Assembly: GCF_000442275.2 (NCBI RefSeq)
Contig: NZ_KE557306.1
Location: forward strand, 186,001 to 250,000
Length of the DNA: 64,000 nucleotides
Direction of reading: 5' to 3'
Source: Litoreibacter arenae DSM 19593
Lineage (GTDB): Bacteria > Pseudomonadota > Alphaproteobacteria > Rhodobacterales > Rhodobacteraceae
Part shown: positions 33,938 to 43,464 of the stretch, piece by piece
Layout of the letters: each line of letters starts with the position of its first letter
How positions within the stretch are numbered: position 1 is the first letter of the stretch
Notes under the pieces: model-generated
Seen by the model: the letters and a program-made list of their open reading frames with translations, nothing else
The model's database searches: none
Told to the model about the DNA's origin: nothing
Position numbers and translations under genes: made by a program

Positions 33938-35656
33938 TTAGCTGCGCACGCCTGAGAATTTTTCTGCCCATTCTTCGCGTTGATCGTCGCTGATCTTGGC
34001 AAACAAAACCTCCGGCACGGTGAACTCATGCCCCACAGGCAAAACACCAAGGGCCGCTTCGACGTCATCCGGCCAGCTCATATCCAGCGTGTTCATGCCC
34101 GACAACATTTGCGCGGACGCGGTCGGGATAAACGGCGCGGATAGCACGGCGTAGACGCGGATCAGGTTCAGCGCCAACCGGATTTGCGCGGCGGCCTGTT
34201 CGGGGTTTTCCTTAAATGTGGTCCAAGGGGCCACATCCTGAAGATACTCGTTCCCCGCCACCCAGATGGACCGCAACTCCGCCGCCGACTTGCGCACGTC
34301 CATTGCCGCCATGTGGTTTTCATAGGCGCGGATTTTCGTCGTGAGGTCCACGATCAACGCTTGTTCCCGTTCGCCATATGCGCCGCCTTCCGGCACCGCA
34401 GGCCCGAACTTGGAGTTGCAGAACTTGGTGACGCGGGACACGAAATTGCCCAGCACATCGGCCAGATCCTTATTGACCGAGCTTTGAAAATTCTCCCACG
34501 TGAATTCGCTGTCCGATGTTTCGGGCGCGTGGCTGAGCAACCACCAGCGCCAGTAATCGGCAGGCAGGATATCAAGCGCCTGATCCATAAACACGCCGCG
34601 CCCTTGGCTGGTCGAGAACTGCCCGCCGTCATAGTTGAGGTAGTTGAACGATTTGATGTAGTCGACCAGCTTCCACGGCTCGCCAGAGCCCATGATCGTG
34701 GCGGGGAAGCTCAACGTGTGGAAGGGCACATTGTCTTTGCCCATGAATTGCACATAGCGCACGTCGTCCGCGCCTTTGTCGGTGCGCCACCAGCGTTCCC
34801 AAGCGCTGTCGTCCAGCCCGCGTGCGTCGGCCCATTCTTTGGTGGCCGCGATGTATTCAATAGGGGCGTCGAACCAGACATAGAATACCTTGCCCTCCAT
34901 CCCGGGCCAGTCATTCTCGCCGTCCTTGACCGGCACGCCCCAATCCAGATCGCGGGTGATCCCGCGGTCTCTCAGCCCGTCGCCGTCATGCAGCCACTTC
35001 TTGGCAATCGAGGTGGTCAACACAGGCCAGTCGGTCTTGGAGTTGATCCAGTCGTCCAGCTGATCCTTCAGTTTGGACTGACGCAGATACAGATGCTTGG
35101 TTTCGCGCACCTCCAGATCGGTGGAGCCGGAGATCGCCGAGCGCGGCTCGATCAGATCGGTCGGGTCCAGCTGCTTGGTGCAGTTCTCGCACTGGTCGCC
35201 ACGGGCTTTGTCATAGCCGCAATTGGGGCAGGTGCCTTCGATATAGCGGTCGGGCAGAAAGCGACCGTCGGCGTTGGAATAGACCTGCTTTTCCGAAACT
35301 TCCTCGATATAGCCTTCCGCCTTCAAGCGCCCTGCGAAATGCTGGGTCAGCTTATGGTTTTGCGGGCTGGACGATCGGCCAAAGTGATCGAACGACAGCC
35401 CGAACCGCTTGGCGATGTCCGCCTGAATCTCATACATTTCGGCGCAAAACTCCGCCACCGGTTTACCCGCTTTCGCGGCGGCCAGTTCGGCGGGGGTGCC
35501 GTGCTCGTCGGTGGCGCAGATGAACATCACCTCGGCCCCGCGCGCACGTTGGTAGCGGGCGTAGAGGTCCGCAGGCAGCTGCGAGCCGACGAGGTTTCCA
35601 AGATGCTTGATCCCGTTGATATACGGAATGGCAGAGGTGATGAGGATACGGGTCAT
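33938..35656 (-). CDS. metG: Methionyl-tRNA synthetase
   Basis: The 572-residue class I synthetase has the HIGH-like site [15 protein letters not shown], the zinc cluster [17 protein letters not shown] and the KMSKS-like loop QFSTSQGRG. It charges tRNA-Met. The start has AAGGA seven bases upstream. The gene converges with the YqaA-like gene, three bases apart. The KMSKS loop is a known variant with Ser-Thr-Ser. Confidence 0.96.
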   Translation of the reverse strand: MTRILITSAIPYINGIKHLGNLVGSQLPADLYARYQRARGAEVMFICATDEHGTPAELAAAKAGKPVAEFCAEMYEIQADIAKRFGLSFDHFGRSSSPQNHKLTQHFAGRLKAEGYIEEVSEKQVYSNADGRFLPDRYIEGTCPNCGYDKARGDQCENCTKQLDPTDLIEPRSAISGSTDLEVRETKHLYLRQSKLKDQLDDWINSKTDWPVLTTSIAKKWLHDGDGLRDRGITRDLDWGVPVKDGENDWPGMEGKVFYVWFDAPIEYIAATKEWADARGLDDSAWERWWRTDKGADDVRYVQFMGKDNVPFHTLSFPATIMGSGEPWKLVDYIKSFNYLNYDGGQFSTSQGRGVFMDQALDILPADYWRWWLLSHAPETSDSEFTWENFQSSVNKDLADVLGNFVSRVTKFCNSKFGPAVPEGGAYGEREQALIVDLTTKIRAYENHMAAMDVRKSAAELRSIWVAGNEYLQDVAPWTTFKENPEQAAAQIRLALNLIRVYAVLSAPFIPTASAQMLSGMNTLDMSWPDDVEAALGVLPVGHEFTVPEVLFAKISDDQREEWAEKFSGVRS

Positions 35657-35724
35657 TAGATCGTCCTTGGCAGGTGCTGCGTTGGTTTAGCCTAAGGCTG
35701 CGCGTCCTGCCAGTGACGGATTTT

Positions 35725-35746
35725 GAATATTTTTGCCAAGATGAAG
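35725..35746. repeat. Short dispersed repeat, copy 1
   Basis: The 22-base sequence containing ATATTTTTGCCAAGATGAA occurs here and, with one or two changes, at 38809-38830. Both are between genes. I recall this kind of motif as common at gene ends in roseobacters, but cannot check that here. Confidence 0.5.
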
Positions 35747-35748
35747 AC

Positions 35749-36972
35749 CTATTTGCGCTCCCTTTTCCGTCGAAGCAGCCGCCCGATCAGGAACGAGGTG
35801 CGAGGCGCGTAGACATAGGATGTGCGTTTTCTCGGGGTGGCACGGGCGCGCATCCGCGTGAGGCCGAAAATAACCAGAACCGCATGACCGATGGCCATCA
35901 GCATGAATAAAGCGGTGGGGCCGAAGCCCTCCATCAGCTTCGATGCGCCGAGCGGCGAGGCAATGGCACCGACTGCGTACCAGAACATCAGTGCGGCAGA
36001 CAGCTCCACGCGCTCCTCGGACGATGCGAAGTCATGCGCATGGGCGGCGGCGACAGAATATATGGGGAAGGTGGTGAAGCCGAACACCGCGGCACCTGTC
36101 ATCACCATGGTGGTGCCGCCAGAGGCCGATAGAACGGTGAACATGCTTGAGACGATCGCGGCGACCGAGAGCCAGATCAGCACCCAGCGGCGGTCATATT
36201 TGTCCGCCAGCCAGCCGGACGGGAACTGCGCCAACGCGCCCCCCGCGACGAAAGCGGCCAGAAACAGGCCGATTTGATCTGGGCGTAACCCGACCTCTTG
36301 GCCATAGACTGGACCGATCATCCGGAAGGCCGCGCTGTTCAGGCCCGCCACGATCACGCCCGCCGCCGCGAGGGGCGAGCGTGTCACGGCAAGCATCGGC
36401 CGCAAGCGCGGCGCGGAGGGGGTCTCGGGCGGGCGGGCCGTGGTCAGGGTCAGCGGCAGGATCGCTGCGCAACACAGCAAAGCCAGCAGGTTGTAGGAGA
36501 CGTAGGACGCAGGCTCCAGCACGCCGATCAGCAGTTGCGCGACCAATGACGCGCCCATGTCCACGCCGCGATAGGTGCCCATGGCGCGGCCCCGCGTCTC
36601 GTTGGTGACCTTGGCTTGCAGCCATGCCTCAATCACCGTGTAGCAACCGGCAACGCACAGGCCTGTTGCAACCCGCATCAGCGCCCAGGCGTAAGGGTTG
36701 ACGATCAGCATATGCGCCAGCAAGCCGATGGCTCCGGTGGCGGTGAATGCCGCGAAGGCGCGGGAATGGCCGACCGACCCCATCGCGCGCGGTGCCCACC
36801 AGCAGCCGATGAAAAATCCCATAAAATGCGCCGAGCCCAGCAAGCCGACTTCTGCCGTGCTGAAATCGAGCGCCAATCCGGACAATGCGTCCAGCGGGCC
36901 GACGCCGCCGGAGGACAACTGCAATAGAACGACCGAAAGGAACAGGGCCGCGAAGGAAATCATGAGACGCAT
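35749..36972 (-). CDS. Major facilitator superfamily transporter
   Basis: The 407-residue protein has 12 hydrophobic segments and MFS signs such as GWLADKYDRRWVLIW between segments 6 and 7, a long first half with HFMGFFIGCWWAPR, and RGRAMGTYRGVDMGASL. It resembles the YcaD-like or sugar-efflux type exporters. The substrate is unknown. AAAGGG is eight bases before the start. The C-terminal tail is basic (RRKRERK). Confidence 0.9.
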   Translation of the reverse strand: MRLMISFAALFLSVVLLQLSSGGVGPLDALSGLALDFSTAEVGLLGSAHFMGFFIGCWWAPRAMGSVGHSRAFAAFTATGAIGLLAHMLIVNPYAWALMRVATGLCVAGCYTVIEAWLQAKVTNETRGRAMGTYRGVDMGASLVAQLLIGVLEPASYVSYNLLALLCCAAILPLTLTTARPPETPSAPRLRPMLAVTRSPLAAAGVIVAGLNSAAFRMIGPVYGQEVGLRPDQIGLFLAAFVAGGALAQFPSGWLADKYDRRWVLIWLSVAAIVSSMFTVLSASGGTTMVMTGAAVFGFTTFPIYSVAAAHAHDFASSEERVELSAALMFWYAVGAIASPLGASKLMEGFGPTALFMLMAIGHAVLVIFGLTRMRARATPRKRTSYVYAPRTSFLIGRLLRRKRERK

Positions 36973-37132
36973 AAATCGACCCTTTAGGTTGTTTCACGCT
37001 CGCCTCAACCGTAATGGGCTGCAAGCCGTTTTGCGTCAGTCCGCGTCGCATGCGGAGCAAATTCGCTGGATTCGGGGGACGGGATCGGAAATACTCGCAG
37101 CATTGATTAACAAAATTTCCAAGAGGTCGATT

Positions 37133-37651
37133 ATGATTACCGCACGGCAATATGGCGCGATGATGCGCCAACAGGGCGTTCTTTGGCCCGCCCCCGCAAT
37201 CGGCACCGCAGATATAAAGCAACCCGAAGTCTCCATCTATCAGATCGGCGGGCGCAGCGTGTCCAATACATTCGTGCTGGTGCGCAAGAAATGGGCCACG
37301 GTGTACGTGAATCCCGCCTATACCGGTTACCGCGCCGCATTTGACGACGTGATGCCGCGCACTTCGGACGGGCAGGATGTGGACCACCTGCTGCCGCGCT
37401 CGAAAGGCGTGGGGGCAGATTTTCTTGCGCTTGGCCGGATAGGCGGCACGTCGAACCGTGGCTGGAACGATGACGAGTCCCATCAGGCCATGGCCCAGAA
37501 GGTGCGCAACATGCCGACGGCGTCGCCGCATTCCTTCACCTCTTTCCTGACCGACATGGAGCGCGGCTGGGCCGTGGTGACCTGCTACATCCGCCCGTTC
37601 CGCGAGTTGAACCAGACGATTCTGTCGAAGGTCGATACCAAGAATATCTGA
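37133..37651 (+). CDS. Hypothetical protein with HNH-like motif
   Basis: I do not recognise a named family. The 172-residue protein has no signal peptide or membrane segment. A central stretch reads GQDVDHLLPRSKGVGADFLA followed by GGTSNRGWND, which resembles an HNH nuclease core (DH, Pro-Arg-Ser, later Asn). The upstream part (QIGGRSVSNTFVLVRKKWATV) is unlike common HNH genes. AGAGG seven bases before the ATG is a good ribosome site. It stands alone, divergent from the MFS gene by 160 bases. It could be a nuclease, toxin or structural relic. Confidence 0.7.
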   Translation: MITARQYGAMMRQQGVLWPAPAIGTADIKQPEVSIYQIGGRSVSNTFVLVRKKWATVYVNPAYTGYRAAFDDVMPRTSDGQDVDHLLPRSKGVGADFLALGRIGGTSNRGWNDDESHQAMAQKVRNMPTASPHSFTSFLTDMERGWAVVTCYIRPFRELNQTILSKVDTKNI

Positions 37652-37743
37652 TGGGATCGCGGTTCGGAGGGATTGGTTTTGAGGTTGCCCTCGCTGGCTC
37701 CACCGTTAGTCTCGCGAGAGTTTAAATGCGAGAGACCCAGACA

Positions 37744-38784
37744 ATGAAAACAGTTCGCCTTGGCCGCACCGAATTGATGGTATCGCAGCTTTGCCTTGGC
37801 TCCATGACATGGGGTACCCAGACTTCTGAGGCCGACGCGCACGCCCAGATCGATGCCAGCCTTGAGGCCGGTATCAACTTCATCGACACCGCCGAAGCCT
37901 ATCCGGTCAACCCGATGACCAAGGAGGGCGCAGGCCGCACCGAGCAAATCATCGGCAATTGGATCGCGAAGACCGGACGCCGCGACGATGTGGTGCTGGC
38001 CACCAAGGTGGCAGGCAAGGGCAACTACATCCGCGATGGCGAGGAGATTTCCGCCAAGACCATCCGCGAAGCTGTCGAGGGCTCGCTTCAGCGGCTGCAA
38101 ACGGACGTGATCGACCTGTACCAGCTGCACTGGCCCAATCGTGGCAGCTACATGTTTCGCCAGAACTGGACCTATGATCCGTCCTCGCAGGATCGCGCGG
38201 CGACCGTTGCGCATATGGAGGAGGTGCTGGCGGCCCTGAAGGCGTTGGTGCAGGAAGGCAAAATTCGCCATTTCGGCCTGAGCAATGAAAGCGCTTGGGG
38301 CACCATGATGTGGCTGCAAATCGCGGAGCAGATGGGCGGGCCGCGGGTGGAGAGCATCCAGAACGAATACTCGCTGCTTTGCCGTCTCTACGATACCGAT
38401 CTGGCCGAGCTGGGTCATAACGAGGATATCTCGCTGCTGGCCTTTTCGCCGTTGGCCGTGGGGTTCCTGACCGGCAAATATCAGGGTGGAAAAATCCCCG
38501 AAGGATCGCGCATGTCAATCAACGACAAGATGGGTGGGCGCAATTCCGATCGCGTTCTGGAGGCGGCGCAGGCCTATCTGGATATCGCCGCCAAGCATGG
38601 GCTCGACCCGGTGCATATGTCACTGGCATGGTGCTGCCAACGGCCGTTTCCGGTGATCCCGATCTTCGGCGCGACGACGATGACGCAGCTTGAGCACATT
38701 ATCGCAGGCAAGGATCTGGTGTTGGGGCAAGAGGTGCTGGACGATATCACCGCCGCGCACAAATCGTATCCGATGCCGTATTAG
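37744..38784 (+). CDS. Aldo/keto reductase (Tas-like)
   Basis: The 346-residue protein has the family active site: Asp and Tyr in INFIDTAEAYPVNPMT, a Lys in VLATKVAGKG and His in LYQLHWPNR, and a C-terminal NADPH site PIFGATTMTQLE. It has the length of Tas-type AKRs, longer than the short AKRs. Substrate unknown. An ATG six codons upstream is also possible; GAGAGA lies before 37744. Confidence 0.9.
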   Translation: MKTVRLGRTELMVSQLCLGSMTWGTQTSEADAHAQIDASLEAGINFIDTAEAYPVNPMTKEGAGRTEQIIGNWIAKTGRRDDVVLATKVAGKGNYIRDGEEISAKTIREAVEGSLQRLQTDVIDLYQLHWPNRGSYMFRQNWTYDPSSQDRAATVAHMEEVLAALKALVQEGKIRHFGLSNESAWGTMMWLQIAEQMGGPRVESIQNEYSLLCRLYDTDLAELGHNEDISLLAFSPLAVGFLTGKYQGGKIPEGSRMSINDKMGGRNSDRVLEAAQAYLDIAAKHGLDPVHMSLAWCCQRPFPVIPIFGATTMTQLEHIIAGKDLVLGQEVLDDITAAHKSYPMPY

Positions 38785-38808
38785 GTGAAAGGTCGGAGCC
38801 TCCGGCGG

Positions 38809-38830
38809 GAATATTTCTGCCAAGATGAAA
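38809..38830. repeat. Short dispersed repeat, copy 2
   Basis: The sequence containing ATATTTCTGCCAAGATGAA is a second copy of the motif at 35725-35746. It is preceded by GCCTCCGGCGGG. It lies 25 bases past the aldo/keto reductase stop. Confidence 0.5.
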
Positions 38831-38919
38831 CTATGACGTATTCAGGCTATATCCGCGCGTAAACAGGATTGCCAAAGCCTGCCAAGATGCAGTCCGCTGC
38901 ACGAAAAAGGGAGAATATC

Positions 38920-39828
38920 ATGCCGCTGGAAATGAACCGTGAGGTGTTTATCACCTGCGCCGTAACGGGCTCCGGCTCGACGCAGGACAAAAGCCCGCAT
39001 GTGCCGCGCTCGCCCAAGCAGATCGCAGACAGCGCGATTGCGGCAGCCAAGGCGGGCGCGGCGGTGGTCCACTGCCACGTGCGAGACCCGGAGACGGGTG
39101 CGCCCTCGCGTGATTTGAAGCTCTACCGCGAGGTCACCGACCGCATCCGCGCCGCCGATGTGGATGTTGTGCTGAACCTGACCGCGGGCATGGGTGGCGA
39201 CATCGTTTTCGGCGCTCCAAACCCGCTGCCCACCCAACCCGGCACCGACATGATCAGCGCTGAAGAACGTGTGGCGCATGTCGCAGAATGCCTGCCGGAA
39301 ATTTGCACGCTCGATTGCGGCACCATGAACTTTGCCGAGGCCGACTACGTCATGACCAACACCCCCGGCATGTTGACCGCAATGGGTCGGATGATGACAG
39401 ACCTAGGCGTGAAGCCGGAGATAGAGGCGTTTGACACCGGACACCTTTGGTATGCCAAGCAGTTGGTCAAAGACGGCGTGCTGGAGTCTCCGGCCCTAGT
39501 GCAGCTGTGTATGGGCGTGCCATGGGGCGCGCCGGACGATCTGAACACCTTCATGGCGATGGTTAACAACGTGCCCGACGACTGGACGTTCTCGGCCTTC
39601 GGGCTGGGTCGGAACCAGATGCCGCTGGCTGCCGCGAGCATCCTTGCAGGCGGAAACGTGCGGGTTGGCCTGGAGGACAACCTGATGCTGGATCGCGGTG
39701 TGCTGGCCACCAACGAGGCGCTGGTCACCCGCGCGGTAGAAATCACCGAGCGCTTGGGCGCAAAGGTGATCGGGCCGGACGCGGTGCGCGAAAAGCTGGG
39801 GCTGACGAAGCGGGCACCACGCGGGTGA
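38920..39828 (+). CDS. BKACE-family beta-keto acid cleavage enzyme, probable dehydrocarnitine cleavage
   Basis: The 302-residue protein is of the DUF849/3-keto-5-aminohexanoate cleavage family (REVFITCAVTGSG, HCHVRDPETGAPSRDLKLYR and the C-terminal NVRVGLEDNLMLDRG). The His pair HCH and Glu in the last motif should bind zinc. In the next genes a carnitine dehydrogenase and a thioesterase follow, so the likely reaction is 3-dehydrocarnitine plus acetyl-CoA giving betainyl-CoA plus acetoacetate. GGGAG seven bases before the ATG supports the start. The gene overlaps the next by four bases. The exact keto acid is inferred from context. Confidence 0.85.
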   Translation: MPLEMNREVFITCAVTGSGSTQDKSPHVPRSPKQIADSAIAAAKAGAAVVHCHVRDPETGAPSRDLKLYREVTDRIRAADVDVVLNLTAGMGGDIVFGAPNPLPTQPGTDMISAEERVAHVAECLPEICTLDCGTMNFAEADYVMTNTPGMLTAMGRMMTDLGVKPEIEAFDTGHLWYAKQLVKDGVLESPALVQLCMGVPWGAPDDLNTFMAMVNNVPDDWTFSAFGLGRNQMPLAAASILAGGNVRVGLEDNLMLDRGVLATNEALVTRAVEITERLGAKVIGPDAVREKLGLTKRAPRG

Positions 39829-40346
39829 AGACTTGGCTGGGTGCATTGGTGCTGATGGGGCTGGCCGCTTGCGAGCCAAAGCCCGCGTTTGTTGCAGACG
39901 GGTTTCGCGATACCAATGTAGTAATCACATCGTCCACCCGGTTTGATTTCATGCGTTTTGCGGGGGACTGGATGGTGATCGAAAGCTTCGAGCAAACCCC
40001 GCGTGAAGTCACGGTAAGCCGTTTGACCTTCAAGCCGGAGGCAGGCGGATACCGCTACATTTCAAAAGCCGCCATTTCGCCTCTTGCAGCAGATGCGGAG
40101 GGGGGCGATTGGCCTTTTTTAACTGTAGGTCAGTTCGGCAGACTGTCACCCGAAGTGGGTGACCCCGTCTGGGTGATTTGGGTGGATGAAGATCACCGCA
40201 CCGCGGCACTGGGAACGCCCTCGGGTCGCTTCGGTATGATTGTGAACCGCACGAAAAGCCTCCGCCCGGACCGCTTGAAGGCGGCCCGCGAAATTCTGGC
40301 CTTCAACGGCTACGACATCACCAAACTCAGAAAGGTGTCCCCATGA
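39825..40346 (+). CDS. Lipocalin-like lipoprotein in the carnitine operon
   Basis: The 173-residue product has a lipoprotein signal with the lipobox LAAC (residue 16) and a small beta-rich domain. The phrases RFAGDWMVIESF, VIWVDEDHRTAALG and the C-terminal RLKAAREILAFNGYDITKL resemble bacterial lipocalins (Blc type). It starts at GTG inside the end of the BKACE gene and ends inside the dehydrogenase gene, so it is a full member of the operon. A lipocalin may help handle a lipid or acyl-carnitine at the outer membrane; that is a guess. Confidence 0.75.
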   Translation: MKTWLGALVLMGLAACEPKPAFVADGFRDTNVVITSSTRFDFMRFAGDWMVIESFEQTPREVTVSRLTFKPEAGGYRYISKAAISPLAADAEGGDWPFLTVGQFGRLSPEVGDPVWVIWVDEDHRTAALGTPSGRFGMIVNRTKSLRPDRLKAAREILAFNGYDITKLRKVSP

Positions 40347-41785
40347 CCCAAGTAGCAGCAATTCTTGGCGGCGGCGTGATCGGCGGCGGATGGGCCGCGC
40401 GGTTTCTGCTCATGGGGTGGGACGTGCGGGTGTTCGACCCCGACCCCGAGGCTGAACGCAAGATTAACGAAGTTCTCGCCAACGCGCGGCGCTCGTTGCC
40501 GGGCCTGTCAGACACCGCTATGCCCGAAGAGGGCCGCCTGAGTTTCCACGCTGATCTGGACGAGGCCGTCGGCCCCGCCGATTGGATACAGGAAAGCGTG
40601 CCGGAGCGGCTGGAGATCAAGCACAAGGTCTTCGCCCAAGTGCAGGCCGCGTGCCGCAAAGACGCGATCATCGGCTCGTCGACCTCCGGCTTCAAGCCGT
40701 CCGAGTTGCAGGAAAGCGCACTCCGCCCTGCGCAGATCGTGGTAACGCACCCGTTCAACCCCGTCTACCTGCTGCCGCTGATCGAACTGGTGCCGAGCCC
40801 TGTGAACGATTCCGCCACGGTGCAAAAGGCCAAGGATATCCTGACCTCCATCGGGTGCTTCCCGCTGCATGTCCGCAAGGAAATCGACGCCCATATCGCC
40901 GACCGTTTCCTTGAAGCCGTCTGGCGCGAGGCTTTGTGGCTTATAAAGGACGGCATCGCCACCACCGAAGAAATCGACGAGGCGATCCGCATGGGGTTTG
41001 GCCTGCGTTGGGCGCAGATGGGGCTGTTCGAGACTTACCGCATTGCGGGCGGCGAGGCTGGGATGAAGCACTTTATCGAGCAGTTCGGCCCCTGCCTCTC
41101 GTGGCCATGGACCAAGTTGATGGACGTGCCGGAGCTGACCGACGAGCTGGTCGACCAGATCGCCAGCCAGTCTGACGCGCAATCGGGCATGCACTCGATC
41201 CGCGAGTTGGAGCGCATCCGCGACACCAACCTCGTGGCCATGATGCGCGCGCTCAAGGCGCAGGATTGGGGGGCAGGCGCGGTGTTGAACCGTGCGCAGC
41301 CCGCCAAGCCGGAACTGGAGGACAGCGCGCTGCCCATCGTCACTGTGCAACGCGCGGTGCCTTTGGACTGGACCGACTATAACGGTCACATGAACGAGGC
41401 GCGGTATTTGCAGGCATTCGGCGACGCCACCGACCGCTTCATGGAGATGGTCGGCTGTGACGCGGATTACATCGCGTCGGGCGGCAGCTACTTCACCGCC
41501 GAGACCCATATACGCCACCTTGACGAGGTCCATGCAGGCGCAAGCATCCGCGTCGAGACGCAAGTGCTCTTGGGTCAGGGCAAGAAGATGCACCTGTTCC
41601 ACCGCATGTACGAAGGTGGCCGGCTATTGGCGACGGGAGAGCATATGCTGATCCACGTCTCGCTGGAGACCCGCCGCGCGTCGGAGCCATCGGACGCTAT
41701 CGCTGCGAAGCTGGGCGAGATCGCGGCGGCTCATGCGTCATTGCCCGCACCAGAAGGTGCGGGCGCTGCCATAGGTAAGCGGTGA
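40343..41785 (+). CDS. Carnitine 3-dehydrogenase fused to a betainyl-CoA thioesterase-like domain
   Basis: The 480-residue protein has two parts. Residues 1-315 are a 3-hydroxyacyl-CoA-dehydrogenase-type enzyme with the NAD site AILGGGVIGGGWAARFLL and the phrase VVTHPFNPVYLLPLIELVP. Residues about 330-470 are a hot-dog thioesterase (DWTDYNGHMNEARYLQAFGD and THIRHLDEVHAGASIRV). L-carnitine dehydrogenase belongs to the first family, and in some bacteria the thioesterase (CdhB type) is a separate gene. The fusion carries out steps 1 and 3 around the BKACE step 2, ending in glycine betaine. It overlaps its neighbours at both ends. Confidence 0.85.
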   Translation: MTQVAAILGGGVIGGGWAARFLLMGWDVRVFDPDPEAERKINEVLANARRSLPGLSDTAMPEEGRLSFHADLDEAVGPADWIQESVPERLEIKHKVFAQVQAACRKDAIIGSSTSGFKPSELQESALRPAQIVVTHPFNPVYLLPLIELVPSPVNDSATVQKAKDILTSIGCFPLHVRKEIDAHIADRFLEAVWREALWLIKDGIATTEEIDEAIRMGFGLRWAQMGLFETYRIAGGEAGMKHFIEQFGPCLSWPWTKLMDVPELTDELVDQIASQSDAQSGMHSIRELERIRDTNLVAMMRALKAQDWGAGAVLNRAQPAKPELEDSALPIVTVQRAVPLDWTDYNGHMNEARYLQAFGDATDRFMEMVGCDADYIASGGSYFTAETHIRHLDEVHAGASIRVETQVLLGQGKKMHLFHRMYEGGRLLATGEHMLIHVSLETRRASEPSDAIAAKLGEIAAAHASLPAPEGAGAAIGKR

Positions 41786-42528
41786 GGGTTCTGATCACGG
41801 CAGGCGGCTCGGGCATCGGGTTCGCCATGGGGCAGGCTTTTGCCGAAGCGGGGGCGCAGGTCTGGGTCACGGATCTGGACGTCAGATCGGTGCCTGATGG
41901 TTGGCGCTCCAGCACTGTGGAAGTTAGCAGCGAGAGCGCCATGGCGGCACTGTTCCAAGAGGTAGAAACCACATGGGGCGGGCTCGACGTGCTCTGCGCC
42001 AACGCAGGTATCGCGGGGCCGACGGCGGCAGTTGAAGACGTGGCGCTAGAGGACTGGAAAGCTTGCGTTTCGGTGAACCTCGAAGGCGCGTTTCTGGCGG
42101 CAAAATATGCGGCGCCGCTGATGAAGCGGCAGGGCTCCGGCGCGATTGTGCTGACCTCGTCCACCGCAGGCATTTATGGCTACCCCAACCGCGCACCCTA
42201 TGCGGCGGCGAAGTGGGGGGTCATCGGGTTGATGAAAACCTTGGCTATGGAGCTTGGCCCGCACGGTATCCGCGCCAACGCGATCTGTCCGGGCGCGGTC
42301 GAAGGTTCACGGATGGAGGGCGTGTTGGCACGTGAAGCGGCAGCCAAAGGGATGACCCGCGATCAGGTCTATGAGGGATACGCCAAGGGCACCTCGATGC
42401 GATCCTTTGTCGAGGCGCGGGACGTGGCGAACATGGCGGTGTTCCTCGGCTCAGACGCTGCGCGGCTGGTGTCAGGGCAGGTCATTGCGGTGGATGGTCA
42501 TACCGAGAATCCAGATCCGAAGCTTTGA
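41782..42528 (+). CDS. Short-chain dehydrogenase/reductase
   Basis: The 248-residue protein has the NAD site ITAGGSGIGFAMGQAF, the catalytic Ser in VLTSSTAGIYGY and Tyr-Lys in PYAAAKWGVIGL. GTG start overlaps the previous stop. As the last gene of the operon it may act on an oxidised intermediate of carnitine or a related choline-type compound; no direct evidence. Confidence 0.88.
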   Translation: MRVLITAGGSGIGFAMGQAFAEAGAQVWVTDLDVRSVPDGWRSSTVEVSSESAMAALFQEVETTWGGLDVLCANAGIAGPTAAVEDVALEDWKACVSVNLEGAFLAAKYAAPLMKRQGSGAIVLTSSTAGIYGYPNRAPYAAAKWGVIGLMKTLAMELGPHGIRANAICPGAVEGSRMEGVLAREAAAKGMTRDQVYEGYAKGTSMRSFVEARDVANMAVFLGSDAARLVSGQVIAVDGHTENPDPKL

Positions 42529-42603
42529 CGTCATTTGCGCCGTAGCGTGCAGGTTGATTCATGTCTTTAAATCTGAATTTTATCAGTGTCTTGAAGCTTT
42601 TTC

Positions 42604-43464
42604 CTAATCCATCACTTCAATCAGTTTTTGAAGCAAGTCTGGCATCTCCCGCGAAGATAACTCGGCCTCTCTGACCAGCCCGTCAAAGTGCAACGTAATG
42701 GCCTGCACCCGTTCACGGTCGCGGAATGCAAGGTAGTTGCGGCCCAGATAGATCACCGCCAGCTTGGGCCCGAAGATCGTTATCGGCGCGGAATAAAGCT
42801 TGCGGGCGTCAAAAGCATGCAGCCGGAGCGTGGGGTAAAGCTGGTCATGCAACTCCAGAAAACGGGTCAGTTGAGCGCGGCGGATATCAGGCGGCAAGCC
42901 CTCGTAATATCCGTGCCCCTTGGCTACGGCGTGCAACTCGTGCAGCGGCACGGCGATCTCGTAGTCGGAGCCCGCGCCGCGCATCCATGCCAGCCGGTCC
43001 TCAGATGCGCCGATGGCCTGTGCCGTAGTGCGGCCCAGATGCGGCGTATATTCCCATTCCAGCAACTCGCGGGTTTTTAGCATGTCAGGCAGACCCGCTG
43101 GAACATGGCGGATCTTGTAGCCTGCGGCTTCGCGGTGCCAATTGAAAATCTGCTCGTCGACCAGTGCGCGCGGGGCTTCGGTGAAAGTCAGAGCGGAGGC
43201 CATGAGGTCGGCGGCCAGTTCCGGCCGGTCCGTCAGGCCCAGCAGCCAGTCTGCCGAGACGCCCAGCACGCGGGCGCATTCGCCGACGACCTGCGCATTG
43301 GGCAGGCGGGCGGTTTCCTGTTTGAGCAGTTGCGACACTGTCGAGCGGTCCACGCCGATGGCGCGGGCAAGGGCGCTTTGGGTGACGTCGCCAGCGTCCA
43401 TTGCAGTGGCCAGTCGAGTGCGGAACAGCTCTGCGCGGTCTCGTTTGTCAAGAATTTCCATCAT
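42604..43464 (-). CDS. XRE-type helix-turn-helix regulator
   Basis: The 286-residue protein has an N-terminal XRE helix-turn-helix (VTQSALARAIGVDRSTVSQL, residues about 25-60) and a C-terminal domain of about 180 residues of unknown ligand. It is divergent from the fatty acid desaturase gene, and the intergenic region holds a perfect inverted repeat adjoining its start codon, so it may regulate both. It begins with two ATG codons. Confidence 0.82.
   Translation of the reverse strand: MMEILDKRDRAELFRTRLATAMDAGDVTQSALARAIGVDRSTVSQLLKQETARLPNAQVVGECARVLGVSADWLLGLTDRPELAADLMASALTFTEAPRALVDEQIFNWHREAAGYKIRHVPAGLPDMLKTRELLEWEYTPHLGRTTAQAIGASEDRLAWMRGAGSDYEIAVPLHELHAVAKGHGYYEGLPPDIRRAQLTRFLELHDQLYPTLRLHAFDARKLYSAPITIFGPKLAVIYLGRNYLAFRDRERVQAITLHFDGLVREAELSSREMPDLLQKLIEVMD

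Noticed and set aside
34184-35659. Long plus-strand open frame of 491 codons
   Set aside because: It is entirely antisense to metG, whose motifs are complete. Long antisense frames are common in high-GC DNA.
37585-38418. Minus-strand open frame of 277 codons
   Set aside because: It is a shadow of the aldo/keto reductase gene.
40508-41602. Minus-strand open frame of 364 codons
   Set aside because: It is antisense to the carnitine dehydrogenase fusion and shows no family features.
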